From contig JAJYUI010000007.1 in assembly GCA_021792595.1 (NCBI GenBank), positions 1-32,390 of the forward strand: 32,390 nt of DNA, given 5' to 3'. Position 1 is the first letter of the stretch. Every line of letters begins with the position of its first letter. Below are positions 19,300 to 28,056 of this stretch, in pieces. The notes under the pieces were generated by a model. The model was not told the DNA's origin. It made no database searches and saw only the letters and a program-made list of their open reading frames with translations. The position numbers were made by a program, and so were the translations under genes. This stretch comes from Thermoplasmata archaeon (GTDB lineage: Archaea > Thermoplasmatota > Thermoplasmata > Thermoplasmatales > Thermoplasmataceae).

Positions 19300-19947
19300 A
19301 TGAGAAGGGTGGGTGTCTTTACCCAGGACTTCAAATTTTATCATGACGTGATCGAGACTCTTAGATCATGGTCAATCCCTTTTGTGAGCATGGAGCATCC
19401 CTATGAATTCTCCAAAGACGTGGTCATAGTACTCAGTTCTGCAAAGGACAGGGATTATGGTTCACTTCAGGAGAGGTTTTCAGATGCCAAGCACGCTGTC
19501 AGGCATTCGTTCGCCAGGCTGCTAGGAAAGAGTTTGTTTAGTTCTCTGGTACTTGGGATCGATCCGGGACCAAGACCAGGCCTTGCTGCTGTTGGAGACG
19601 GTGTGCTGACTGAAGCCATGGAGTGTCCGAGCATTGAAGCTTTGGCTGCAGAGGTTTCTGACATGGTATGCCAATATACATACAGAGACGTGGTCATAAG
19701 AATAGGAAATGGCGATAAACCAAACAGGGTGGCGATACTGAAGCTCCTCAAAGAATTAGGACTACTTATCCTGGAAGTTGATGAGAGGGGAACAACGATA
19801 AAGTATCGTAACGAGAATAATGCCATTTCAGCCGCCAAAATCGCAATGGCTGTTTCCCTCACAAACAATGGAAAGAAGCGCTCCGGGAAAGGGAGGAGTT
19901 TTGTCGAAAGGAACTTCCTGACGATCCAGGCAGTTCTTGGAAGTTGA
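19300..19947 (+). CDS. Uncharacterised protein with possible RNase H/RuvC-like fold
   Basis: LVLGIDPGPRPGLAAVGDG resembles the first strand/Asp motif of RuvC-like nucleases, followed by DVVIRIGNGDKPNR and VDERGTT. ORF track starts at GTG 19291; ATG 19300 is the alternative. Confidence 0.7.
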   Translation: MRRVGVFTQDFKFYHDVIETLRSWSIPFVSMEHPYEFSKDVVIVLSSAKDRDYGSLQERFSDAKHAVRHSFARLLGKSLFSSLVLGIDPGPRPGLAAVGDGVLTEAMECPSIEALAAEVSDMVCQYTYRDVVIRIGNGDKPNRVAILKLLKELGLLILEVDERGTTIKYRNENNAISAAKIAMAVSLTNNGKKRSGKGRSFVERNFLTIQAVLGS

Positions 19948-20001
19948 GAGTGCAAACATTTAACCTCTGATCCTCACTTTAAGACCTGGTGTGGATAGTC
20001 G

Positions 20002-20298
20002 ATGATTGTAGTAATGAATCATATCAAGGTAAAGAAAGAGTACGCCACCGCATTTGAAGAAGGGTTTAAAGAAAGGGAACACCTCGTTGATAATTTTCCA
20101 GGCTTCATAAGCAACATGATTATGAGGCCGGTGAAGGATGAGAGCTACATAGTAATGACCCAATGGGAATCAATGGGTCACTTCGAGAGCTGGACCTCCA
20201 GCGAAGAATTCAAGAAAGCGCATAGCAGGTCATCTTTACCAAAGGAAGCTTTTGTGGACAGTTACCTCACCATTCACGAAGTATTCTCAAAGACTTGA
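20002..20298 (+). CDS. Antibiotic biosynthesis monooxygenase (ABM)-domain protein, heme-degrading monooxygenase-like
   Basis: MNHIKVKKEYATAFEEGFKEREHLVDNFPGFISNMIMRPVKDESYIVMTQWESMGHFESWTSSEEFKKAH is typical of ABM/HmoA-type dimeric alpha-beta barrels. Confidence 0.85.
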   Translation: MIVVMNHIKVKKEYATAFEEGFKEREHLVDNFPGFISNMIMRPVKDESYIVMTQWESMGHFESWTSSEEFKKAHSRSSLPKEAFVDSYLTIHEVFSKT

Positions 20299-20333
20299 TT
20301 TTTAGAATTGGAGATCCTGAAGCTCCGCTTATC

Positions 20334-21119
20334 TCACTTCTTTCTCCATTTGGGTGCAGACAGCCTGCCAGCGCGCTTTCCTGATGAGAGAGCAAGCAGA
20401 ACACCAAAGACGATCGCTATTGCCGAGGCATAGTAAATCCAGTCAAAATTCGGTGGAGTCCCGTAATAGAAGTGTTGCGTGAAAGAAATCTGGCCATTTA
20501 CACGAACAAGGGCATTGCTCACATTTATTGTAAGGCTGTGCTCTCCATCACTTAGATGTGGGTAAACGATATCTACGGATACATTCTTTGTACTTTCTGG
20601 TGCTAGAGCCCTGATGAATGATTTCCCTACATGATTGCCATCAATGTAGTAGTTTACTGTCACATTGTAGATATATATGTAACTCGGGTTGCTTATGGTT
20701 GCCTTTAGTATCACTGGCTTGAAAACACTTATCGCGAGGCTGCTGTTGGCCCTTTCGCTTGTCTTACCTACATTTACTGTGGTAGATACAAACAGGTAAA
20801 GTGTCTCTGCAGAATCTGGGGCAGTTGCATTTATTCTAAAGTATGGACTGGATTGGGTGAAGTTATGGAAAGTACCGGAAGGAGAGATACCACTGAGATT
20901 ATATGCTGCAAAGTAAGCGGTGACACTGTAATTTTCCCAGCCATAAGTGCAGTTTATAAACACCGTGAAATTCTGTCCAGAATAAACACTGCTTGGTGCA
21001 CTAACATCAACCTGGTATATGTTCGGATGGGTCTGCGGAGTTTGTGAGTGGCCAACCCCCACTGGAATCGCGAATAACATCAAGCATGAAACAAGCAAAG
21101 TCAGTACAATACCTCTCAT
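20334..21119 (-). CDS. Small membrane-anchored extracellular protein with CARDB-like domain
   Basis: Signal peptide (IVLTLLVSCLMLFAIPVGVGHS), beta-rich N-glycosylatable ectodomain, C-terminal TM (WIYYASAIAIVFGVLLALSSG) and basic tail. ATGA overlap with the upstream AglB ORF. Confidence 0.75.
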   Translation of the reverse strand: MRGIVLTLLVSCLMLFAIPVGVGHSQTPQTHPNIYQVDVSAPSSVYSGQNFTVFINCTYGWENYSVTAYFAAYNLSGISPSGTFHNFTQSSPYFRINATAPDSAETLYLFVSTTVNVGKTSERANSSLAISVFKPVILKATISNPSYIYIYNVTVNYYIDGNHVGKSFIRALAPESTKNVSVDIVYPHLSDGEHSLTINVSNALVRVNGQISFTQHFYYGTPPNFDWIYYASAIAIVFGVLLALSSGKRAGRLSAPKWRKK

Positions 21120-24100
21120 TTCTTTCTCCTCCCCCTGAAACCGGCGATTGCCAGTCCCGCTATGATCGAAGCAGCGATTATTCCTATTCCAATATACAGC
21201 GTGTCATATGGATTTCCAGTGTAATTGGAGATAGATTCCCCAACCGGATAGGTCTTTAGAACCGGTAACTGTGGATATTGTGGAACAAGCGAGAGAGATT
21301 TCACCTGTCCATTAAGGGTTCCCAATATGGTCACGCTTGTTATGTATCTTTGTTTCATGGAAGAGTTTGGAGAAAGTTCCAGGTAAAGTGAAGCAGTCTG
21401 GTTCATGCTTAGTGAGACTTTAGTCACAGACTTGTTATTGTAGATGAAACTGAAACTCCACCCGTAGGAAGAGTAAAGTGATCTGTTAATGGAAAGAGCG
21501 ACCTTCTCTGGCCCGTTCCCCGTATTCTTCACTGAGAACTTAATGAGAATGTTCTTCTCGTGAGGAACGCCCACGGTGTTGACAGAAGTCATAGAAAAGT
21601 TGTAGAATTGCTTGACGGTCGCAGTAAGGTACCCGGTATAGTTTCCAGTTCCATAGTCAACCCTGACCGGGATTTTATCCTTTCCTGATGCTGCATACTT
21701 TGAGATTATCACTGAAGCATTCATGGTCACATTCTGCCCAGGTGAAAGCATCAGTTTGTACTTGCTGAATGTAATGTTCCAAGATCCATTTCCGGAATGA
21801 AGCGTGACGTTTGCAAATGTGTGTCCTGCGTTTTTCAGATAGAAAGTATATGCTGCCGTGCTTCCATTAAGAACAGATCCGGATGGACCTGAGAGTTGGC
21901 CCAGTGCAAGGTTGTAATGGTAGATCCTTTCAAGCTGGACAAGTACATAGGAACCATAGGTTATTGCCTGAGTGACGTTTGTTCCATATATCTCTGTGAA
22001 CTGAATTCCCTGATATGTCGAATTAAATTTCTCAGAGGCCGAAAATTCAAATGACTCCATTGGGAGGAATATCGATTTCTGTGAACTGTTAATCACCATG
22101 GTAAAACTGGTATGAATGATAGTGATATTCGTGTTGATCACTTTCCCGGAAATAGTTACGGACACCGGTACAGTGGTTCCTGGGATCATAGTTACATTGT
22201 AAATTGTTGGGGCAGAGAATGGGTTGAGTGTTTCAGAGCCCACGAAAGCAAGTCCTGAAGCTACATTGGTGACATATAGCGAGTAAGTGCCAGCTGATAG
22301 ATTCATCCGGTACCAACCGGTACCGTTAGTATAGGCTTGCTTGACAAAGGCGCCAGTTGAATTAAAGACACTCACGTTAGTATACTGGTATGGTTTACCA
22401 TTGTACAGCACCAGACCGTAGAGAATATCATGAATTGTCGAGACCGATAGTGTCAGGTTGATAGTAGTATCAGAAGCAAGAGATACATGCTTCGATCCGC
22501 TCAAGCTATACTGTCCTGTGGAATTAGAGTAGTTTAGTAGATAGCTAACCCCGTAATTTCCTGCCGGTAAAGAGTAGGTTCCTTCACTAAAGTGAACAAC
22601 CAGCCCCTTGTAATCAAGAGAGTAATTTCCTCCCTTTACTGAGAGGGTATTCTCAAGTGCTACATAATAAGACTTCCCAAAGGAAGGGGAAAATGTCGTA
22701 TTCTTTCCAATATACAGGCGCGTGATGTTAGTCCCGATGGGGTTGACTGAATAAACGGTGTAAACTCCAGCTGGTACCTCTGAACTTCCGTGATAAGATT
22801 CCCCCGCGCTGCTGAACAGCGTATAGTTGAGAGAACCATTCTCTTGGAGCCTTACGAATGATTTCACAGGAATGGTTATTGAAACATTGCTCGCAGGAAT
22901 TGATACAAGTTGCGTCTCTGGAGCAATGGATGCATCAAGGCTGCTGAATTTTACCATGTATTCTCCGGCTGGAACGACCCCGGTGAATGAGCCATCACTC
23001 AAAGGTAAAGTGTAATTACCTCCTGGGCCGTCAAGATATACAGTACCGTTGTATGCTGACTGTTTTCCATAAAGGTTGATTGCCCCGCTGAGCGTGAATG
23101 CAATCACCTCTGCATTCATGGTAAGGTTCCTTGAACTCACTGACTTGGTTATAGGTAAGAAATAAGGCGATTTGTATGAAACTGAGAGAAGAGAGTCGTG
23201 AACGTAAGCCAACGGGATGTCAAGGGCAACGAAACCACTTTTGGGCACAGACTGGAACGTCAGCGGAGTACCCTGGTAACTCATTTCAAGAATTCCGTTA
23301 TCCAATAATGATGATTTCGCGGAATTTGTGGAATACATGGAAACATTGAGCATTACAGCAGGTTGCAAGGACATATTAATGGCCAAAGATGCTTTGACGT
23401 ATGTTATCTTCTCGGCAGAATAGATCTTCCCCAGAGAAACGCCGTGCGATTGAATGGTATAGGTACCCCTCGGTACATAAATGGAAGTCAGGGAAGTTGG
23501 AGTGTTGTAATCAACCTGTATTATTCCAGAGCCACTGAGTACCTCATAGTAGCCCGTGTATTGTACACTGGTGGGAAGGTAGGTTGTAAGATTGATATAA
23601 CTGCCACTCGAAAGGCTCAGTGTAAGGTTCATGTTGGCGTTAAGATCAAATGTTTTGAAAGCCACCTGATTTCCACGATGCACGTAGGCTGTATAAATGC
23701 CCAACGGTAATGAAATGTTGAAATCTCCCTGAGAATTCGTAATGGCCTGTCTGGCTTCGTTTTCCTGTCCACTCTGATAGAAATATACGTAAACAGGGGA
23801 ATTCATTTGCGTCACACTACCTGTGATCCTAGCAGAAGCGGACGGGGTGAGATTCAGGGTTTGGTTCAAATTCCAAGACTTGAATGAAGCCTGAACGAAG
23901 GCTGAAGTTATTCCTTGACCTGAAAGGTAAAGCGAGTATGAGCCTGGTTGAACCCAGAATTCCGAAACACCTGTCGAGTTTGTCACGTTAGTCTTGGTTA
24001 TTCCAGAACCATTGAGAACTATGTTTGCACCCTTAATCGGGTTTCCATTCAATAATGCTCTTGCGAATACTGAGTCATATTGTATGTTGAGATTCTCCTG

Positions 24101-27100
24101 TACAACTGCACCCTGTGTTAGGGTAAAGTTCGCTATGTTATGGTATGTATTGCCACCCACTGTCGCATTGATTAAGTAAGTATAGGCTGGTATATTATTC
24201 AGAACATAAAGTCCATTTTCAAGTGAACTGGTAAAGGAAACCTTGTTTGTTGTGTTGTAGAACGTGACTGAACCCCTGCTGATTGGAATGGAGAATGACT
24301 TCGCACTCCCTCCTTTTTTTGATCCAGGATTAGTGAGGTATGAGAAAGAGAGTGTCCCAGACACCTTTGTTGACTTCAATTGGTAGTTCTCTGTAATGTA
24401 GTAAGATGGAAGACCGGTAGTCTGGTTGTAACCGAGTGACTGCCTCTCCGCCTGCTGCTGCGATACGTGGAAGTGAATGTACTGTATCGCGTTTGATCCT
24501 GAATCGAATACCTTGTTGTACTTTCCTGTGCTTATCAATACAGTGTCGTTTCCAGGTACAGCCGTGAGATTATAGTAGCCACCAGCATTCGTGATGGTGC
24601 TCTCATGCGGTATTCCGTACTGGTCAAAGAGTGTAACGTAGAGACCCTTGACCCCCTGGCCACCATGCATTGAAACTTTCCCTGTCACTGTAGCCCCGGG
24701 GAAGTACCCCACTATTGGGTTTTCGCTGTAAATCAACTGGTTTGTTGGGGGGAATATGTATGTAGTACCAATATTATGTTTATGATCATAGTAAGCTGTT
24801 TGCAGAGGAATGATCTTCCATGCCGAGGTATGGTTCTGATAATCTGTGTAAGGATTCCATGGGATTCCCATGTACAGTATCTCGAAGTGACTCATGTTAT
24901 GTGCGGGCATTACTGAATAGGTAGTCTGCCCATAAGTTAACCCGGGAATGCCCGTCTTGTTGCCAGTATCGTAGGTAGAGTACCCTATAAGAAACTTGTA
25001 AATGGTTGTGTTATAGAAATCATGATTGTAAGTGATTTGATAGGTAGCTGGTATTGCACCAGATGGCATCTTGTTGAGAGGGTACGTCGAACCGTTCGCC
25101 AAAACCGCAGAGATCTGATAATAATTGTATGGAACTATTTCTCCATTCGCTGAATAGCTGGGCCTGTCGGTAAGGTATGTGGGTGCATAGAAGATACCCG
25201 GATTAACACCTGAAAGAGGCATAAGTCCATTTGGCACACCGATGTACTTGATATCATAGCCGGTTATAGATTCCAGATCTGATAGTAGAGAGACGATCAC
25301 AGAATCAGGGTATAGAGTCGAGAGTTGGCCGGATACAAGGGCAAAGTAGGCGTTAGATGCAGAGATTCCGGGTATGAATTTTCCATATTCGCTGGGGTTC
25401 TTAGCGATAAGGTAGGAATACCCTCCCGGGTTCTGAAGGAATGACTTAATTGTCAAAGCCTCATTGGTCCCAAGATATTCTGAAAGAGCGTTGAACATTG
25501 CCGGAGTGAGCGCACTCCCATTATTCAGATATGAAGCCTGCAAGACTCTAGCGAGGAAAAGCGAGATTATCTGGCTCTGGTTCTGTGCCAGCAGAACCTG
25601 ACCAGCAATCTGGTAACCGTGCTGGAAGTCGTCTGCTACAGTTGGGTGCAAACCTTGTTGCATTTCCTGAAATCCATAATCCCACCATGACACGAAAGCG
25701 GGCTTCTTGTTCATTGGAAGGTTAGAATCCTGAGTTGAAAGCCAGTGGAATGCCTGAGAAAGCGGGTCACTTCCGTTTGTGATGTAAAAGCCAGATGCCC
25801 CAACAAATGACGCGTTGCTTGCAGAATATCCTGCAGGCCTCATGAATGATGGAAGATCGTTGTAAATTTGGGAGTTATAATTTCCAGCAGTATTAGCTGG
25901 AATTGAAGAAGCAATTGTGCTGAACCCCGAAGGAACAACGAGGAGAACAACAAGCGCAATTGTAAACAGTGCTGTGAGCCAGTTCTGGCCTCCCTTCAGC
26001 CTTCTGATCCCGGTTCTTGCAGTTTCGCGTTTTGAAACTTGTGCCCGTATCTTCATGATATCAGCAAAATACATCAATAGTGCAGCACCAAGAATTGCAT
26101 ATGCAGGAGCCGCAGTTATGTTGAATCTTGCGGCTGCAAAACTCATGTATATCGAGACCAGCGAGAATATGAGGAGGAATGATACCACATCCCTTCTTTG
26201 CTTAAGGAAAAGGTAAGCAAGGTAAGCAACTCCTGCCATTCCAAGTACGAACTGCGCAGGCCCGAAACCGGAGATGTACTGGCCAAGAGGTGGTGACGAA
26301 GCTTCAGCAATTGTTGCATATACCCTGTTCTTTATGAAGTACCCCTCGCCGCTCAGCAAGGTCGTCAGCAGGTGGGGATCAAAAAGCTGCACACCTATGA
26401 ATATCAGGCCAAAAATTACCACAAATGCGGGAAGGCTGAGAACCCAAGGTCTCCCAGAGAAGAAGGAGGCAAAAATTCCGAAAACTATAACTCCCAATCC
26501 GAGGAAAAAGGCTGGGTAAAACCACGTGTGAGAATATGTGGGGCTCAGGTTGAAGTAATAGTAGGCGCCCATCAGGAAGCCGAGACCTATCAGGAGAATT
26601 ATGAGATAGTTGATATAGAAAAGGCTTCTCTTCAGGAGCAGGTTTATGATCAACTGAAGGAATGCGTATATCAGGACGATCGCTTCTATGTAGGCATAGC
26701 CCTGCCATGCAAGCATCAATCCTCCAAGTGAAGCACCGGCTAAAAGACCGTAGATGGTGGCAAGCCTATTCTCAAGGACGAAGTTGCGAATTACAGAAGG
26801 CAATTTGGTGATTGTGTGGAAACTTATGTCCAGCCTATCTTTTTCAATAATATTGATAGCCCTTTCGAAGAAGTAGATAGTGAAGAAACCAAACAGAAGT
26901 TCGGGGGTATGAATCCTGGCATCTGAAAGTACGCCTGCAGAAAGGTTGCTTGGCATGAGGGTATATAGTATTGCTGCGACCATGCCAGTCTTCTTGCCGA
27001 AGGCTTCTGCAGCAATCAGATATATCGGAACAATGAGTATTGCCCCTACGAGTGCATCGAACTCCAGCAGCCCTACCTCAGCCGTGGTATATGCATTAAG

Positions 27101-27424
27101 GAACGGCGAGAGAAGCTCCGCTACAAAAACAATGGCCCAGTGGTAGAATGGTGCCCTTGGATTTGTTGCTCCAACAGGGTAATTCAACGCGTAATCATAC
27201 ACCAGTGAATGATGATTGGTGATGATGTAGTCGAGAACTCTAAGATTGTAATACGGGTCGCTTCCACCAGAAGTGCTGAAGCCCCCAACAAATGTAGCTG
27301 AATAAGAGTAGTAGTTACCAAGAAACATGTATATAATCATAAGGAAGAGGATAACTATCATCTCTGGACTGGACTGAACAAAGTTGCGGAATCTTTCGAG
27401 TGTAGACTGTTTGCTGTTCTCCAT
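21116..27424 (-). CDS. aglB: STT3/AglB-type dolichyl-phosphooligosaccharide-protein glycotransferase with a giant C-terminal ectodomain (2102 aa)
   Basis: Many N-terminal TM segments; GGSDPYYNLRVLDYI and SDARIHTPELL loops; catalytic-region motif SWWDYGFQEM. Long beta-rich carboxypeptidase-regulatory-like repeats follow, then NEW3/CARDB-like regions and a terminal TM with GRRKK. Confidence 0.9.
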   Translation of the reverse strand: MENSKQSTLERFRNFVQSSPEMIVILFLMIIYMFLGNYYSYSATFVGGFSTSGGSDPYYNLRVLDYIITNHHSLVYDYALNYPVGATNPRAPFYHWAIVFVAELLSPFLNAYTTAEVGLLEFDALVGAILIVPIYLIAAEAFGKKTGMVAAILYTLMPSNLSAGVLSDARIHTPELLFGFFTIYFFERAINIIEKDRLDISFHTITKLPSVIRNFVLENRLATIYGLLAGASLGGLMLAWQGYAYIEAIVLIYAFLQLIINLLLKRSLFYINYLIILLIGLGFLMGAYYYFNLSPTYSHTWFYPAFFLGLGVIVFGIFASFFSGRPWVLSLPAFVVIFGLIFIGVQLFDPHLLTTLLSGEGYFIKNRVYATIAEASSPPLGQYISGFGPAQFVLGMAGVAYLAYLFLKQRRDVVSFLLIFSLVSIYMSFAAARFNITAAPAYAILGAALLMYFADIMKIRAQVSKRETARTGIRRLKGGQNWLTALFTIALVVLLVVPSGFSTIASSIPANTAGNYNSQIYNDLPSFMRPAGYSASNASFVGASGFYITNGSDPLSQAFHWLSTQDSNLPMNKKPAFVSWWDYGFQEMQQGLHPTVADDFQHGYQIAGQVLLAQNQSQIISLFLARVLQASYLNNGSALTPAMFNALSEYLGTNEALTIKSFLQNPGGYSYLIAKNPSEYGKFIPGISASNAYFALVSGQLSTLYPDSVIVSLLSDLESITGYDIKYIGVPNGLMPLSGVNPGIFYAPTYLTDRPSYSANGEIVPYNYYQISAVLANGSTYPLNKMPSGAIPATYQITYNHDFYNTTIYKFLIGYSTYDTGNKTGIPGLTYGQTTYSVMPAHNMSHFEILYMGIPWNPYTDYQNHTSAWKIIPLQTAYYDHKHNIGTTYIFPPTNQLIYSENPIVGYFPGATVTGKVSMHGGQGVKGLYVTLFDQYGIPHESTITNAGGYYNLTAVPGNDTVLISTGKYNKVFDSGSNAIQYIHFHVSQQQAERQSLGYNQTTGLPSYYITENYQLKSTKVSGTLSFSYLTNPGSKKGGSAKSFSIPISRGSVTFYNTTNKVSFTSSLENGLYVLNNIPAYTYLINATVGGNTYHNIANFTLTQGAVVQENLNIQYDSVFARALLNGNPIKGANIVLNGSGITKTNVTNSTGVSEFWVQPGSYSLYLSGQGITSAFVQASFKSWNLNQTLNLTPSASARITGSVTQMNSPVYVYFYQSGQENEARQAITNSQGDFNISLPLGIYTAYVHRGNQVAFKTFDLNANMNLTLSLSSGSYINLTTYLPTSVQYTGYYEVLSGSGIIQVDYNTPTSLTSIYVPRGTYTIQSHGVSLGKIYSAEKITYVKASLAINMSLQPAVMLNVSMYSTNSAKSSLLDNGILEMSYQGTPLTFQSVPKSGFVALDIPLAYVHDSLLSVSYKSPYFLPITKSVSSRNLTMNAEVIAFTLSGAINLYGKQSAYNGTVYLDGPGGNYTLPLSDGSFTGVVPAGEYMVKFSSLDASIAPETQLVSIPASNVSITIPVKSFVRLQENGSLNYTLFSSAGESYHGSSEVPAGVYTVYSVNPIGTNITRLYIGKNTTFSPSFGKSYYVALENTLSVKGGNYSLDYKGLVVHFSEGTYSLPAGNYGVSYLLNYSNSTGQYSLSGSKHVSLASDTTINLTLSVSTIHDILYGLVLYNGKPYQYTNVSVFNSTGAFVKQAYTNGTGWYRMNLSAGTYSLYVTNVASGLAFVGSETLNPFSAPTIYNVTMIPGTTVPVSVTISGKVINTNITIIHTSFTMVINSSQKSIFLPMESFEFSASEKFNSTYQGIQFTEIYGTNVTQAITYGSYVLVQLERIYHYNLALGQLSGPSGSVLNGSTAAYTFYLKNAGHTFANVTLHSGNGSWNITFSKYKLMLSPGQNVTMNASVIISKYAASGKDKIPVRVDYGTGNYTGYLTATVKQFYNFSMTSVNTVGVPHEKNILIKFSVKNTGNGPEKVALSINRSLYSSYGWSFSFIYNNKSVTKVSLSMNQTASLYLELSPNSSMKQRYITSVTILGTLNGQVKSLSLVPQYPQLPVLKTYPVGESISNYTGNPYDTLYIGIGIIAASIIAGLAIAGFRGRRKK
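21140..24100 (-). repeat. Approximate span of repeated Ig-like/CarboxypepD_reg-like modules in the AglB C-terminal extension
   Basis: Recurrent pattern '...T-N-x-x-G-x-(F/Y)-x-(V/L)-P-x-G-x-Y-x-(L/V)-Y/K...' e.g. NSTGVSEFWVQPGSYSLYL, NSQGDFNISLPLGIYTAYV, SDGSFTGVVPAGEYMVKF, NGTGWYRMNLSAGTYSLYV. Confidence 0.6.
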
Positions 27425-27520
27425 TAGTGCCTAACCTAGGGATGGCTAATGTAATCTATCTATAAAAAAGTAATTTTATGATTATTAGTAGGGATAGTAA
27501 AATTAGGGCTCAGCGACAAC

Positions 27521-28009
27521 TTATACGTTGAACGTGATTGTTTCTCCGTCACTGTCGTAGTCAAGTAGCTTGGAGTATCTTCCCCAGTTGACTATTATGC
27601 CGAAAGTAATCTCATTGTCGTCAGAAGGAAAATTGTCTTCGATAAATACCTCCAGATCTTCCTTGCTGATTTCCTTTTTTCCAGAGGAAAATACAAGATT
27701 AATCAGAGAGTGAAATGGTTCCACGTTCCTTATCTGATTCAAGATTATCTTTCTCCTTCCATCTATGTCGGAACTCATGAAACTTCTGCCAAGGTCGGTT
27801 AGCCCGATATCTCCTCTTACAATGTGGACGAGCCCCAGAGCCTCGGTGTCCTCCAGTAAATTCATAAAGGTAGCTCTTTCCTCGTCCAAAGAATCATCTA
27901 GTTTCGCAAGATCCACGGGTTTTCCAAGATCCTCGAGGATCTCCAAAAGTCCAACTATATCTCCTGTTCCTCTAGTTTCCATAAGGTGCATTTTTGCGGC
28001 GGAGTACAT
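27521..28009 (-). CDS. Stand-alone protein resembling the AAA-associated C-terminal domain (AAA_assoc_C) of NitT/TauT-type ABC ATPases
   Basis: GDIVGLLEILEDLGKPVDLAKLDDSLDEERATFMNLLEDTEALGLVHIVRGDIGLTDLGRSFM...RKIILNQIRNVEPFHSLI...IIVNWGRYSKLLDYD resembles that domain. No ATPase core in the ORF. Confidence 0.65.
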   Translation of the reverse strand: MYSAAKMHLMETRGTGDIVGLLEILEDLGKPVDLAKLDDSLDEERATFMNLLEDTEALGLVHIVRGDIGLTDLGRSFMSSDIDGRRKIILNQIRNVEPFHSLINLVFSSGKKEISKEDLEVFIEDNFPSDDNEITFGIIVNWGRYSKLLDYDSDGETITFNV

Positions 28010-28056
28010 TATGTGTGTGAGAATAAATCTTTTACCATTAAAGTGAATATCAAGTA

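Noticed and set aside
19467-19955. 162-aa antisense ORF opposite the RNase H-like gene
   Set aside because: Antisense shadow, low-complexity Ser/Pro/Leu composition, no motif; the plus frame has clear motif structure.
21116-24100. AglB extension as a separate S-layer gene fused by assembly error
   Set aside because: The frame is continuous over 6.3 kb with no internal stop and a consistent composition, so no sequence sign of a misjoin; it still deserves read-level verification.
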